This document shows positions 17,304 through 29,821 of a stretch of 64,000 bases of DNA, in pieces. A program made the translations under genes and the position numbers. The notes under the pieces were generated by a model. That model saw only the letters and a program-made list of their open reading frames with translations. It did no database searches and was not told the DNA's origin. This DNA is from Cryobacterium tepidiphilum. Lineage in GTDB: Bacteria > Actinomycetota > Actinomycetes > Actinomycetales > Microbacteriaceae. Location of the stretch: contig NZ_RDSR01000009.1 in assembly GCF_003716325.1 (NCBI RefSeq), positions 44,933-108,932 of the forward strand, read 5' to 3'. Positions within the stretch are counted from its first letter, which is position 1, and each line of letters opens with the position of its first letter.

Positions 17304-18041
17304 GTGCTGATCGCGCTCGTGGTCGTCGCCGTGATCTTCGGTGCCGGCGCACAGCGCATTGCAGGCATGGGATTCGGGTTGGTCAGCTCGCCGTTTCTGG
17401 TGCTGCTGCTCGGTCCCTTCGACGGGATTCTTGTGATCAACGCCTGTGCCCTGGTGATGGCGGCGCTCGTGCTGGCCCGGGTCTGGCGGCATGTGGAGTG
17501 GCGGCGGTACGTGCTGCTGGTGGTGCCGGCCTTGATCGGCGTGCTGCCCGGGTCGTGGCTGGCCGCGACGCTGCCGGGACCGATTCTGTCGGTGTCGATC
17601 GGGGTGCTGCTGATCCTCGGGCTGATCGCGTCGCTCGTGGCGTCGCGGTTCAACGTCACGGTGACGGGCGTCGTGCCCGCCGTGGTGGCCGGCCTCACCT
17701 CTGGGGCGATGAACTCGGCGGCGGCCGTCGGCGGCCCGGCCATCGGCATCTACGCGGTGCTCACCCGCTGGCACCAGCGGCCGTTTGCGGCAACGCTGCA
17801 GCCGTACTTCTTTACGGTGGGCTTCACGTCGCTGGCCACGAAGCTGTGGTTCTCGGGCGAGAGCGTCACGTCGCTCCTGGCCTGGTGGGAGTGGCTGACC
17901 ATCCTCACGGCACTTCTGGTCGGCCTTACCGTCGGCGACCGGCTGAGCAAGCGCATCAGTCACGACGCCGCGCGCACCGCGGTGATCGTGATCGCGTTCG
18001 GGGGCGCGATTGTCACGATCATCCACGGGCTGCTGGCCTGA
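17304..18041 (+). CDS. Sulfite exporter TauE/SafE family membrane protein
   Basis: A 245-residue protein with about eight membrane helices. Family hallmarks are AQRIAGMGFGLVSSPFL near the N-terminus and GLTSGAMNSAAAVGGPAIGIY in the second half, the two repeats that line the transport path. It likely exports sulfite, sulfoacetate or another small organic anion; substrate not determinable. GTG start. It is transcribed toward the acyltransferase gene and is not obviously in an operon. Confidence 0.9.
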   Translation: MLIALVVVAVIFGAGAQRIAGMGFGLVSSPFLVLLLGPFDGILVINACALVMAALVLARVWRHVEWRRYVLLVVPALIGVLPGSWLAATLPGPILSVSIGVLLILGLIASLVASRFNVTVTGVVPAVVAGLTSGAMNSAAAVGGPAIGIYAVLTRWHQRPFAATLQPYFFTVGFTSLATKLWFSGESVTSLLAWWEWLTILTALLVGLTVGDRLSKRISHDAARTAVIVIAFGGAIVTIIHGLLA

Positions 18042-18092
18042 GCTCGGGTCGGCGGAATCGCAGTGACGAGAAGCAGTGACCGGTAGCAGGGC

Positions 18093-19343
18093 CTAAAGGC
18101 CGGGCGCGGGGCGGTTCTGCTCGGGGTGGGAGCGGCCGAAGGCGCCGCTGACGGCCTCGCCGGCGCGCACGCCCAGGCGCTGCGCCGGCTGCTCCACCCA
18201 GCGCGTCATCAGCTGAGCGAAAACCAGGCTGAGCGGCACCGAGCACAGCGCCCCCAGCCACCACCGCTCCGGCCCGAACAGCGTGGCGAACGTCACCACG
18301 ATCGGGAAGTGCACCAGGTAAAGGCTGAAGCTCACCCGGCCCAGCCAGAGCAGCGGCCGGGTTGTCAACGGATGCTGCAGCACCGGCCACAACGCGACGC
18401 ACGCGACCACAAGGAAGGCGCCGGGCACTCGGAGCGAGAGTGTCACGTCGCCCCAGAACCCCGTGAGCACCTGGCGTAGCAGCCAGTGCAGGATGAGGAG
18501 GAGCGGGCCGAGCAGCGTGAGGCCGATCCACGCGGCCGTGCCGGCAGGGCGACGGGCGAGCGCGGCGCCGCGCTCGCGGAGCTCGTCGTAGTGGGCGGCG
18601 AGGAGCCCGCCGAGCGCGAACGCCGGGAGGAACATGAGCGGCTCGATGCCGGTGACGTAACCGGTGGTCGCGACGGCGGTGAGCAGCAGGGCCCAGAAGG
18701 CAACCCGGCGGCGGCCGCGCATCGCCAGGGCCAGCACCACGAACAGCGGCAGCAGCAACGAGAACCACATCTCCCAGACCAGCGACCACAACGGCGGGTT
18801 CACGTCGGGACGTTCCGCGAGGCCCACGATGCTCGCCTCCCGCAGGAAGTTCCCGAGGCTCAGGTCGGCATCGGCCTGCCGGGCCAGCCACGGCCCGGCG
18901 GACGGGTCGCCGGTGCGCGGCACCAGCGCGATCCAGAGTCCCGCGAGCAGGATCGAGACGAGCACGGGAAGGGCCAACCGGATCACGCGGCGCGGGTAAT
19001 AGGCGAGCCAGGCGTATCCGTTGCCGCGGATGACCGCCCCGAGGGGCGAGCGCACCAGCACGAAGCCGCTCAGCACGAAGAAGACCAGCACGAACTCCGG
19101 GCCGGCGACGACGATCTTGAGCGGCGAGAGGGTGGCCCACCAGCCGACGGAGGCGAACTCCACACCCCGGCTGGACCGGTATGCCTCAGAGATGGCCGGC
19201 ACCGTCATCGAGACGTGGTGCACGAGCACGACGGCGGCGGCGACCCCGCGCAGCGCGTCGAGGGCGTGCAGTCGCCCGACGGAGCCGCTCGGGCGCTGGC
19301 CCGCGCCCGTGCCGGCCGCTGCACCTGCCCTCGTGCCTGCCAC
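18093..19343 (-). CDS. Acyltransferase family 3 (OafA/YrhL-type membrane O-acyltransferase)
   Basis: A 416-residue integral membrane protein with about ten helices. The N-terminal signature LHALDALRGVAAAVVLVHH contains the conserved Arg and the putative catalytic His of this family, and FVLSGFVLVRSPLG is the second family block. Such proteins transfer acetyl or other acyl groups to exported sugars, antibiotics or wall polymers. The Ala/Gly-rich first 20 residues are probably cytoplasmic. It is convergent with the TauE gene. The acceptor is unknown; an EPS or wall glycan is plausible. Confidence 0.9.
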   Translation of the reverse strand: MAGTRAGAAAGTGAGQRPSGSVGRLHALDALRGVAAAVVLVHHVSMTVPAISEAYRSSRGVEFASVGWWATLSPLKIVVAGPEFVLVFFVLSGFVLVRSPLGAVIRGNGYAWLAYYPRRVIRLALPVLVSILLAGLWIALVPRTGDPSAGPWLARQADADLSLGNFLREASIVGLAERPDVNPPLWSLVWEMWFSLLLPLFVVLALAMRGRRRVAFWALLLTAVATTGYVTGIEPLMFLPAFALGGLLAAHYDELRERGAALARRPAGTAAWIGLTLLGPLLLILHWLLRQVLTGFWGDVTLSLRVPGAFLVVACVALWPVLQHPLTTRPLLWLGRVSFSLYLVHFPIVVTFATLFGPERWWLGALCSVPLSLVFAQLMTRWVEQPAQRLGVRAGEAVSGAFGRSHPEQNRPAPGL

Positions 19344-19405
19344 GCTTCCACCCTAGGCGTGCACTGCTCGCCCCGGCACGTCGCGCCCCCCGCCCCCCTC
19401 TCCCC

Positions 19406-19501
19406 GTCGATAACTCCGGGGATCCGCCGCGCGGGCGCGGCAGGGCCGCGCGTCTACGGGCATCCCGACCGTCCGTCCGCAATTCCTCCGGAGTTAGCAG
19501 C
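19406..19501. repeat. Family 1 inverted-repeat element, copy A
   Basis: Left end GTCGATAACTCCGG, right end CCGGAGTTAGCAGC. The interior contains a perfect hairpin (GCGCGGC AGG GCCGCGC). The interior is about two-thirds identical to copy B, 88 bp away. An extra right end (CCTCCGGAGTTAGCAGC) follows at 19508-19524 as a short tandem duplication. The remaining bases of the 378-bp spacer 19344-19721 contain no gene that I can see. Confidence 0.85.
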
Positions 19502-19588
19502 GCCGGTCCTCCGGAGTTAGCAGCGCCGGGCGGGCGGGCGGGAGCGCCGGGTCGGGGTCGGGCCGCTCCAATGCTCCCGCCGATCCCC

Positions 19589-19686
19589 GTCGCTAACTCC
19601 GGGGATCGGCCGCGCGGGCGCACGTGTGCCCGCGTGTCTATGCGGCAGCCTGTCGGTCCGTCCGCGATTCCTCCGGAGTTAGCGGC
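19589..19686. repeat. Family 1 inverted-repeat element, copy B
   Basis: Left end GTCGCTAACTCCGG, right end CCGGAGTTAGCGGC, 98 bp. The interior hairpin is CGCGGGCGCA/TGTGCCCGCG, different in sequence from that of copy A but at the same place. It lies 35 bp past the acs stop codon. Confidence 0.87.
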
Positions 19687-19721
19687 GCCGAGCGGGCGGG
19701 GGTAAGCGTCGCGGCCCCCGC

Positions 19722-21671
<1,950 letters not shown>

Positions 21672-22326
21672 ATATCTACTGTCGCTCCTTTGCGAGGCGA
21701 TGGGCGGATGCGCGGGGCTTGTCACGCGACGGACAAAACCTTACTCTCGTCGGCGCCGGGGCATTCTTCGGGTGACGTGGGAGGTCATCTTCGGACAATC
21801 TCCCGCGAGTTTTCGGCTCGCGGCGGCGCCTTTTCCGCGTCTTTTCGGGGCGTTTCGAGGGGTGCCCATGCCCCCCAAGCAGTTGCCCTCGAAAATGGGG
21901 GCAAATGACCTTGGTTTTGACGACGCGTCGGCATACACTGATCCGAGTCGGACGAAAGTCCAGACCCGTGACGCGCTTTTTCCCCCCAATTCGCGCGTTG
22001 CCGAGGCGGTACCCGTTCCCCCCAATGGGTACCGCCCCCTTCTCTTTAAAGCCACCGTCGCCGGACGTGCCGCCGTCGCCCGCCCGACGCTCGCGCGCCC
22101 CGCGCCCGACGCTCGCGCGCGCCGCGTGTGAGGGGCCAGCTTTACCTAGTCCGGGCCGGCTGGCACTAGGTAAACGCGACCCCTCACGGGCTGAGTGGGC
22201 CACGAGTGGATGTGACGTTGGGTCGCGTTCTCGTCGGCGTCCTCCACAGGCGAGCGGGTGGCGGTGGCTGTCCCGAGGTCAGCGGGACGAGAAGAAGCGG
22301 TGCCCGTGCGCCCGTACGGTGTGCGC
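21672..22326. other. Long non-coding spacer with several stable hairpins
   Basis: These 655 bases lie between the divergent acs and tadA genes and contain no frame I would call a gene. They hold a perfect 10-bp hairpin at 22005-22036 (GGCGGTACCC/GGGTACCGCC), three copies of CCCCCCAA (near 21872, 21982, 22018), the smaller stem CGAGGG/CCCTCG (about 21857-21892), a tandem 18-bp direct repeat (22081-22098 and 22103-22120) and the family 3 palindrome at 22128-22187. A structured RNA is possible, but I do not recognise one. Confidence 0.5.
22128..22187. repeat. 60-bp palindrome, family 3 copy 1
   Basis: Ends GTGAGGGG and GCGACCCCTCAC; inside, a perfect 10-bp inverted repeat TTTACCTAGT/ACTAGGTAAA around a short GC-rich centre. 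The GTGAGGGGTCGC end is shared with the palindrome at 49000-49058 inside the alpha-mannosidase gene. Confidence 0.75.
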
Positions 22327-23511
22327 ATGACCATGCCGTTCGTCGCCGTTCCGTCGTTCGCGACGGCGAGGTCCCCGGCCGACGCGGACGGCACCGGGAG
22401 GATCGTGCCTGCCAGCGCCGACGAACGCATCGCCCCCTGGGATACCGACGATGACCGGGCGCAAACGGACAGTTCGCTCGACGGCGTGGCGCTCCACGGA
22501 GCTGACCACGGAACCCCTGCGCTCGCCGGCAATCAGTGCGACGTGTCCGCGCTCGGGCCGCTCGCGCCGTTCGCCGCCGAGCCCGGCGTGACCGACCTGT
22601 TCGTGAACGGGGAGTCCGGCCTGTGGGTCGACGACGGGCGCGAGCTGCGGCACCGGAACGAGTGGGAGGCCGACGAGCGGCAGGCGCGCGAGCTCGCGGT
22701 GGGGCTCATCGCGCGGGGCGGCCGCCACATCGACGAGGCCAGCCCGTGTGTGGATGTGAGGCTGGCCGGCGGCATCCGTGTGCATGCGGTGTTGCCGCCG
22801 GTCTCGAGCACCGGCACGCTCATCTCGATCCGGCTGCCGCGCGCGGCCGGCCTCAGCCTGAACCGGCTGGTCGACGCCGGGTTGTGCGGAGACGGAGAGC
22901 GGCGCGAGGCGCTGCGCGAACGGCTCCGCACGACGGTGATGCGCCGCGAAAACCTGCTGATCACGGGCGCCGCCGGCACCGGCAAGACGACCCTGCTGGC
23001 GGCGCTGCTCGGGGAGGCGCCCGCCCACGAGCGCATCGTCGTCATCGAGGACGTGGCGGAGCTGCACATCGCGCACCCGCACGTCGTGGCACTCGAGGCC
23101 CGGCAGCCGAACCTTGAGGGGGCGGGACGCATCGGCGTCGAGTCGCTGGTGCGCGAGGCATTGCGGATGCGCCCGGACCGGCTCGTGGTGGGGGAGTGCC
23201 GGGGTGCGGAGATCCGGGAGCTGCTCGGCGCGCTCAACACCGGGCACGACGGCGGCGCGGGAACGATGCACGCCAACTCGCTCACCGACGTGCCGGCCCG
23301 CCTCGAAGCGCTGGGCGCGCTCGCCGGGCTGGGCCCGGAGGCCGTGGCGCGGCAGACGGTCAGCGCGTTCGACCTCGTGCTGCACCTCGAGCGCCGCGAC
23401 GGGCTGCGTCGTCTTGCGGCCGTGGGCCGGTTCGCTGTGGGGGAGCGCGGAACGCTCACGGTGGAGGAGGCCGACGCGCTGACCGACGACGCTTCGGGGC
23501 CGGGCTGGTGA
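22327..23511 (+). CDS. tadA: TadA/CpaF-family secretion ATPase
   Basis: Powers assembly of Flp/Tad pili or a related type II/IV-like secretion apparatus from the cytoplasm. The protein of 394 residues has the N-terminal CpaF region (DLFVNGESGLWVDDG), the Walker A motif GAAGTGKTT (about 214-222), the Asp-box EDVAELHI, and VVGECRGAEIRELLGALNTGH with GTMHANS, the Walker B/His-box region of this ATPase family. I chose the ATG at 22327, because the longer upstream frame is unconserved. It overlaps the next gene by 4 bp (GTGA). First gene of the Tad locus. Confidence 0.92.
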   Translation: MTMPFVAVPSFATARSPADADGTGRIVPASADERIAPWDTDDDRAQTDSSLDGVALHGADHGTPALAGNQCDVSALGPLAPFAAEPGVTDLFVNGESGLWVDDGRELRHRNEWEADERQARELAVGLIARGGRHIDEASPCVDVRLAGGIRVHAVLPPVSSTGTLISIRLPRAAGLSLNRLVDAGLCGDGERREALRERLRTTVMRRENLLITGAAGTGKTTLLAALLGEAPAHERIVVIEDVAELHIAHPHVVALEARQPNLEGAGRIGVESLVREALRMRPDRLVVGECRGAEIRELLGALNTGHDGGAGTMHANSLTDVPARLEALGALAGLGPEAVARQTVSAFDLVLHLERRDGLRRLAAVGRFAVGERGTLTVEEADALTDDASGPGW

Positions 23512-24536
23512 TTCGGTTCCGCCGGCGGCAGAGTGCCCCTGACCCGCCGGTCGACGAGGTGGCCGCTGTCACGCAGCGTCTCGCAGTTCTGCTCTCGGCC
23601 GGGGTGTCGCCGGCGTCGGCCTGGACGTACCTGCTGCCGGCGGAAGCCGCACCCGACGCTGCGGACGGGGCGGGAAGCGCCGCCAATCCGGAGGTGGGCC
23701 GGCGGGATTCGGGAAGGGAGGCCGCGCGCGGGGCATCTCCGGTTGTTCATGCTGCCGCGCTCGCCGGCGCGGCAGGCGGGAACGTGGCCGACGCCGTGGC
23801 CGCGGCGGCGCATCCGTTGCCCGGCGCGGAGCGGCACGCCTGGCTCGCGCTCGCCGCGGCCTGGGCGGTGGCGACGGAGGCGGGGGCGCCGCTGGCGGGA
23901 TCCCTGCGGGAGCTTGCCGCCTCGTTTCGGCAGCTCGGCCAGCTGCAGCGCGATGTGGGCGTCGCCCTCGCCGGCCCGGCGGCGACAGCCCGTGTCGTGC
24001 TCACCCTGCCCGTGGTCGGCCTGGGCTTCGGCATTCTGATGGGGTTCGACACCGTGCACGCGCTCGTCGCGACCCTGCCCGGCCTGTTCTGCCTCGCCGC
24101 CGGTGCGGCACTCATCGCGATTGGCGCGCGATGGAACCGGCGTCTGGTGCGGCGGGCGCAGGCGACGGATGCCGCACCCGGCCTGGCGCTCGACCTCACC
24201 GCGATCGGCATGGCCGGCGGCGCATCCGTTGCCCGGGCCCGTGAGCTGGTGGCGACGGCCATCGACCGTTACGAGCTGTCCGCAGGCGACGCGGAGGTGA
24301 CGGTCGCGGCCGTGCTCGACCTCGCCACCCGCGCCGGTGTGCCCGCCGCCGAGCTGCTGCGGAGCGAGGCGGAGCAAGTGCGGAGGGCCGCGCGCAGCGA
24401 GGGGCAGCGGCGGGCTGAGACCCTCGCCGTGGCGCTGATGCTTCCGCTGGGGCTGTGCGTGCTGCCGGCGTTCATGCTCGTGGGTGTGGCGCCGCTGCTG
24501 CTCGGCGTCCTGGCCTCCACGTTCGCGGTGCTGTAG
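23508..24536 (+). CDS. Type II secretion system F-domain protein (TadB/TadC-like)
   Basis: Inner-membrane platform protein of the Tad apparatus. The 342-residue protein starts with GTG inside the tadA stop. It has a soluble N-terminal half with a T2SSF-like helical bundle (SPASAWTYLL, then LAGSLRELAASFRQLGQL), membrane helices near 165-220 and 310-340, and a second helical bundle (RARELVATAIDRYELS). Only one F-domain gene is present, whereas many actinobacterial loci have separate tadB and tadC. It may represent TadB plus TadC compressed into one, or TadC may be elsewhere. An Ala/Gly-rich insert lies near residues 50-75. Confidence 0.85.
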   Translation: MIRFRRRQSAPDPPVDEVAAVTQRLAVLLSAGVSPASAWTYLLPAEAAPDAADGAGSAANPEVGRRDSGREAARGASPVVHAAALAGAAGGNVADAVAAAAHPLPGAERHAWLALAAAWAVATEAGAPLAGSLRELAASFRQLGQLQRDVGVALAGPAATARVVLTLPVVGLGFGILMGFDTVHALVATLPGLFCLAAGAALIAIGARWNRRLVRRAQATDAAPGLALDLTAIGMAGGASVARARELVATAIDRYELSAGDAEVTVAAVLDLATRAGVPAAELLRSEAEQVRRAARSEGQRRAETLAVALMLPLGLCVLPAFMLVGVAPLLLGVLASTFAVL

Positions 24537-24671
24537 CCGTCCTCCACAGCCGCCAGGCCGCGCGGGTTGTGCACCGAACCCGTGGGCTCGGGGCCGGGCT
24601 GGCGCGGGCGGGGCAGGCTGGACCTGCTCGCGCCACCACGATCGCGTCGACGGACGCAGAAGGAGTGAACC

Positions 24672-24872
24672 ATGCTGAGAAGACTGGTGAGGCGCGTGCT
24701 CGAGCGGCTGAGACTCCGCACGCCGAGCGAGGAGGGTGCCGCGACGGCCGAGTACGCCGTTGCGACGATGGCGGCGGTCGGGTTCGCCGGCCTCCTCATT
24801 GTCATCCTGCGGAGTGACGAGGTGCGGGGGATCCTCACCGACCTGGTGCGCAGTGCGCTCACGGTGGGGTAG
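24672..24872 (+). CDS. DUF4244 Flp-like pilin
   Basis: A 66-residue protein with a basic N-terminus, the processing-type motif EEGAATAEYAVATMAAVGFAG (residues 20-40) and a single hydrophobic helix, as in Flp prepilins of actinobacteria (DUF4244). The G-x-x-T-x-E-Y pattern fits cleavage by a prepilin peptidase before export as the major pilin. Strong ribosome site AGAAGGAG. It is separated by 135 bp from the F-domain gene, room for a promoter that would give higher expression. Confidence 0.9.
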   Translation: MLRRLVRRVLERLRLRTPSEEGAATAEYAVATMAAVGFAGLLIVILRSDEVRGILTDLVRSALTVG

Positions 24873-25218
24873 GCCACTCCGGCGCGGGGAGACGGGCAGT
24901 GTCACGGCTGAGTTCGCGACCGTCATGCCCGCGGTCATGCTCGTGCTGGCCGCCTGCCTCGGTGCCGTGCAGGTCGCCGGCCAGCACGTGCGCATGACGG
25001 ATGCCGCCGCCAGCGCCGCCCGGTCGTTGGCGCGCGGCGACGGGGTGGACGCGGCGACCGCGATCGCCCGGCAGAGCGTCGGCAGCGTGACGCTGGGCAG
25101 CGACCATCAGGGGCAGTTCGTGTGCGCGCGCCTGAATGCGCCGAGCGCGTTCCTGCCGTTCGCGGCCGCGGGCCTGCGATTGGAGGCGTCCTCGTGCGCG
25201 CTCGCCGGCGTCCCGTGA
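24853..25218 (+). CDS. TadE-like minor pseudopilin
   Basis: A 121-residue protein with a basic leader and the TadE signature GSVTAEFATVMPAVMLVLAACLGAVQ, a prepilin-like hydrophobic segment. The remainder (AASAARSLARGD and a Cys pair) is typical of TadE in the actinobacterial Tad clusters. No ATG lies near; the GTG at 24853 gives a sensible basic leader and overlaps the pilin gene by 20 bp. An ATG at 24925 would remove the conserved TAEF segment and is unlikely. It probably forms a minor pilin or anchor outside the membrane. Confidence 0.82.
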   Translation: MRSRWGRPLRRGETGSVTAEFATVMPAVMLVLAACLGAVQVAGQHVRMTDAAASAARSLARGDGVDAATAIARQSVGSVTLGSDHQGQFVCARLNAPSAFLPFAAAGLRLEASSCALAGVP

Positions 25219-25637
25219 ACGACCTCGGCTCGGGATCGGTCCTCGCGGTCGCCATCCTCGGCGCCTGCCTGCTCCTGACAGCGGTCTTGGTGCCGGCGCT
25301 CGCGATGCTCGCGCTCGGGCAAGGCGTGCAGGGCGCAGCGGATGCCGCGGCACTCGCCGCCGCCGACACTGCCTCCGGGGCGGTACCCGGGATCCCCTGC
25401 GAGGCCGCCGCGGCGGCGGCGGCGCTCAACGGGGCAACCGTTGCCGCCTGCAGGGTCGACGACCTGATAGCCACCGTCGCGGTCGAGCGCAGGGTTGCCG
25501 GCTTCCGGCTCGGCGCCGAGGCGCGCGCGGGGCCACCCCGCGCGAACCCGGAACGCGCGAACCGGGAACGCGCGTTCAAGGGACCGCGGGTGGAAACTAA
25601 CGCGAGCTGCGACTCCTGCGAGCTGCGACTCCTGTGA
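25215..25637 (+). CDS. TadE-like/Rv3654c-type secreted pilus-associated protein
   Basis: A 140-residue protein coupled to the preceding gene by a 4-bp GTGA overlap. It begins NDLGSGSVLAVAILGACLLLT, a prepilin-type segment with a GSGSVL motif, followed by VQGAADAAALAAADTA, the block typical of the TadG-N/Rv3654c group. The C-terminal tail from about residue 100 is low complexity, and its last 12 residues are encoded by three 16-bp tandem repeats that run through the stop codon. This suggests the original C-terminus has been replaced or extended. Confidence 0.8.
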   Translation: MNDLGSGSVLAVAILGACLLLTAVLVPALAMLALGQGVQGAADAAALAAADTASGAVPGIPCEAAAAAAALNGATVAACRVDDLIATVAVERRVAGFRLGAEARAGPPRANPERANRERAFKGPRVETNASCDSCELRLL

Positions 25638-25649
25638 GCTGCGACTCCT
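25602..25649. repeat. Three 16-bp tandem repeats at the end of the Tad locus
   Basis: Three units GYGAGCTGCGACTCCT, the first two identical and the third with one change, at 25602, 25618 and 25634. The unit length is not a multiple of three, so the repeats encode different peptides; the stop codon (25635-25637) lies in the third unit. Confidence 0.85.
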
Positions 25650-25669
25650 CTATAGAGAAAGGAGCAGTA

Positions 25670-25915
25670 CTATTCGAAGACGGCCTCAAGGAAGCGGTAG
25701 GCAACCGCCGTCGGTTGCTCGGAGCCCTCCCCGTCGAACTCGAGGTCGGCGCCTCGCACATACAGGTACCGTTTTCCACTGGTACCGGTGGGGATCTCGA
25801 TCCTCGGTTGCGGATCGCCGGACTCCAGGAACTCGGTCCTGATCGTCTTACCCTCGAGCGGGCCGTTCATCAGCTTCGCCGTGTAGGTTCCGTAGGTTTG
25901 CTCCGTTGCAGCCAT
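25670..25915 (-). CDS. Hypothetical protein of 81 residues
   Basis: A minus-strand ATG at 25915 with a GGGGG ribosome site opens an 81-residue frame: MAATEQTYGTYTAKLMNGPL, then GKTIRTEFLESGDPQPRIEI, an RYLYVRGADLEF stretch and AVAYRFLEAVFE at the C-terminus. It looks like a small soluble beta-rich protein; no family recognised. It is convergent with the Tad locus and divergent from topA. Confidence 0.6.
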   Translation of the reverse strand: MAATEQTYGTYTAKLMNGPLEGKTIRTEFLESGDPQPRIEIPTGTSGKRYLYVRGADLEFDGEGSEQPTAVAYRFLEAVFE

Positions 25916-26083
25916 ACCCCCATTGTCCTCAGCAAACGGCAAGAGGCAAGGGTTTGCGCCGTGAGGGCGTCGGTGCGCGCTGCACGCGGAAACCGGCGGC
26001 CACGAATTAGGCGGGTACTCCATTCGTATGTGTATGGTGTGCCTTGGTCCTCGAACGGGACCTTGACATTTAAGAGGAGTCTG

Positions 26084-29037
<2,954 letters not shown>

Positions 29038-29041
<4 letters not shown>

Positions 29042-29655
29042 GCGGTCTTTTCATCACGTTCGAGGGCGGCGACGGCTCGGGCAAGTCGACGCAGGCCGCG
29101 CTGCTCACCACCTGGCTTGAGGGCCAGGGGCGCAGTGTGGTGCGCACCCGTGAGCCGGGCGGCACGGATGTCGGCACCCGGATCCGCGAGATCGTGTTGC
29201 ATCACCGCGGCGAAGTCTCGCCCCGGGCCGAGGCGCTGCTCTACGCGGCCGACCGCGCCCAGCACATCGCCACCAAGGTGCGCCCGGCCCTCGATCGGGG
29301 CGCCGTGGTGATCCAGGACCGGTACCTCGACTCCTCCGTCGCATACCAGGGCGCGGGCCGGGTGCTCGGCGCCACCGAGGTGCGCGACCTGTCGCTCTGG
29401 GCGGTCGAGGGACTGCTTCCCGACCTCACGATCCTGCTCGACCTCGACGAGTCCGTCGCGCGCACCCGGCTGGACGCCGCCGACAAGGTGTTCGACCGGC
29501 TCGAGGCTGAGAAACAGGAGTTCCACGGCCGGGTCCGGGCGGCGTTCCTCGACCTCGCCGCCGCCGAACCCGACCGCTTCCTCGTGCTCGACGCCGCGGC
29601 ATCCGTCGAGAGCCTGGCCGACAGCATCCGTTCGCGGGTCGCCGCCCTGCTCTAA
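29038..29655 (+). CDS. tmk: Thymidylate kinase
   Basis: Phosphorylates dTMP to dTDP. The 205-residue protein starts with GTG within the topA stop. It has the P-loop FEGGDGSGKST (7-17), the dTMP-binding TREPGGT, the DRYLDSSVAYQG block and a C-terminal lid region. Length is normal. In most actinobacteria the next gene is holB; here about 2.4 kb with a riboswitch-controlled transporter and an SDR gene lies between. Confidence 0.96.
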
Positions 29656-29721
29656 GAAAGGCGTCATATAAGGCCATGAAGGCCGCCGCGACGACACGCT
29701 ACTGCTACGGTTTTCCTGATC

Positions 29722-29806
29722 CACACGGGGGCCCCGGCAGGGGCTGAGATCGGGCTGGTGCTGCCTGCGACCGTTGAACCTGTCTGGGTAATGCCGACGA
29801 AGGAAG
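29722..29806 (+). ncRNA. TPP (thiamine pyrophosphate) riboswitch
   Basis: The THI-element signature is complete: GGGGGCCCCGGCAGGGGCTGAGA at the 5' side written as GGGG...GGGGCTGAGAT, then GACCGTTGAACCTG, CTGGGTAATGCC and GACGAAGGAAGCA. It ends 15 bases before the ATG of the MFS gene, and the ribosome site lies in or next to the 3' part of the aptamer, so control at the level of translation initiation is likely. TPP should repress the transporter. Confidence 0.95.
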
Positions 29807-29821
29807 CAGGGCAAGACGTCC

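Noticed and set aside
21905..21950. Promoter TTGACG...TACACT near 21918
   Set aside because: The spacing between the hexamers is about 11 bp, too short for a sigma-70 type promoter.
23196..23507. Long N-terminal extension of the F-domain protein into tadA
   Set aside because: The extension is the out-of-phase reading of tadA and lacks any conserved segment; the GTG at 23508 with 4-bp overlap is the normal arrangement.
22533..24995. 820-codon minus-strand frame over the Tad locus
   Set aside because: It is antisense to tadA, the F-domain gene and the pilin, low in complexity, and has no ribosome site or conserved motif.
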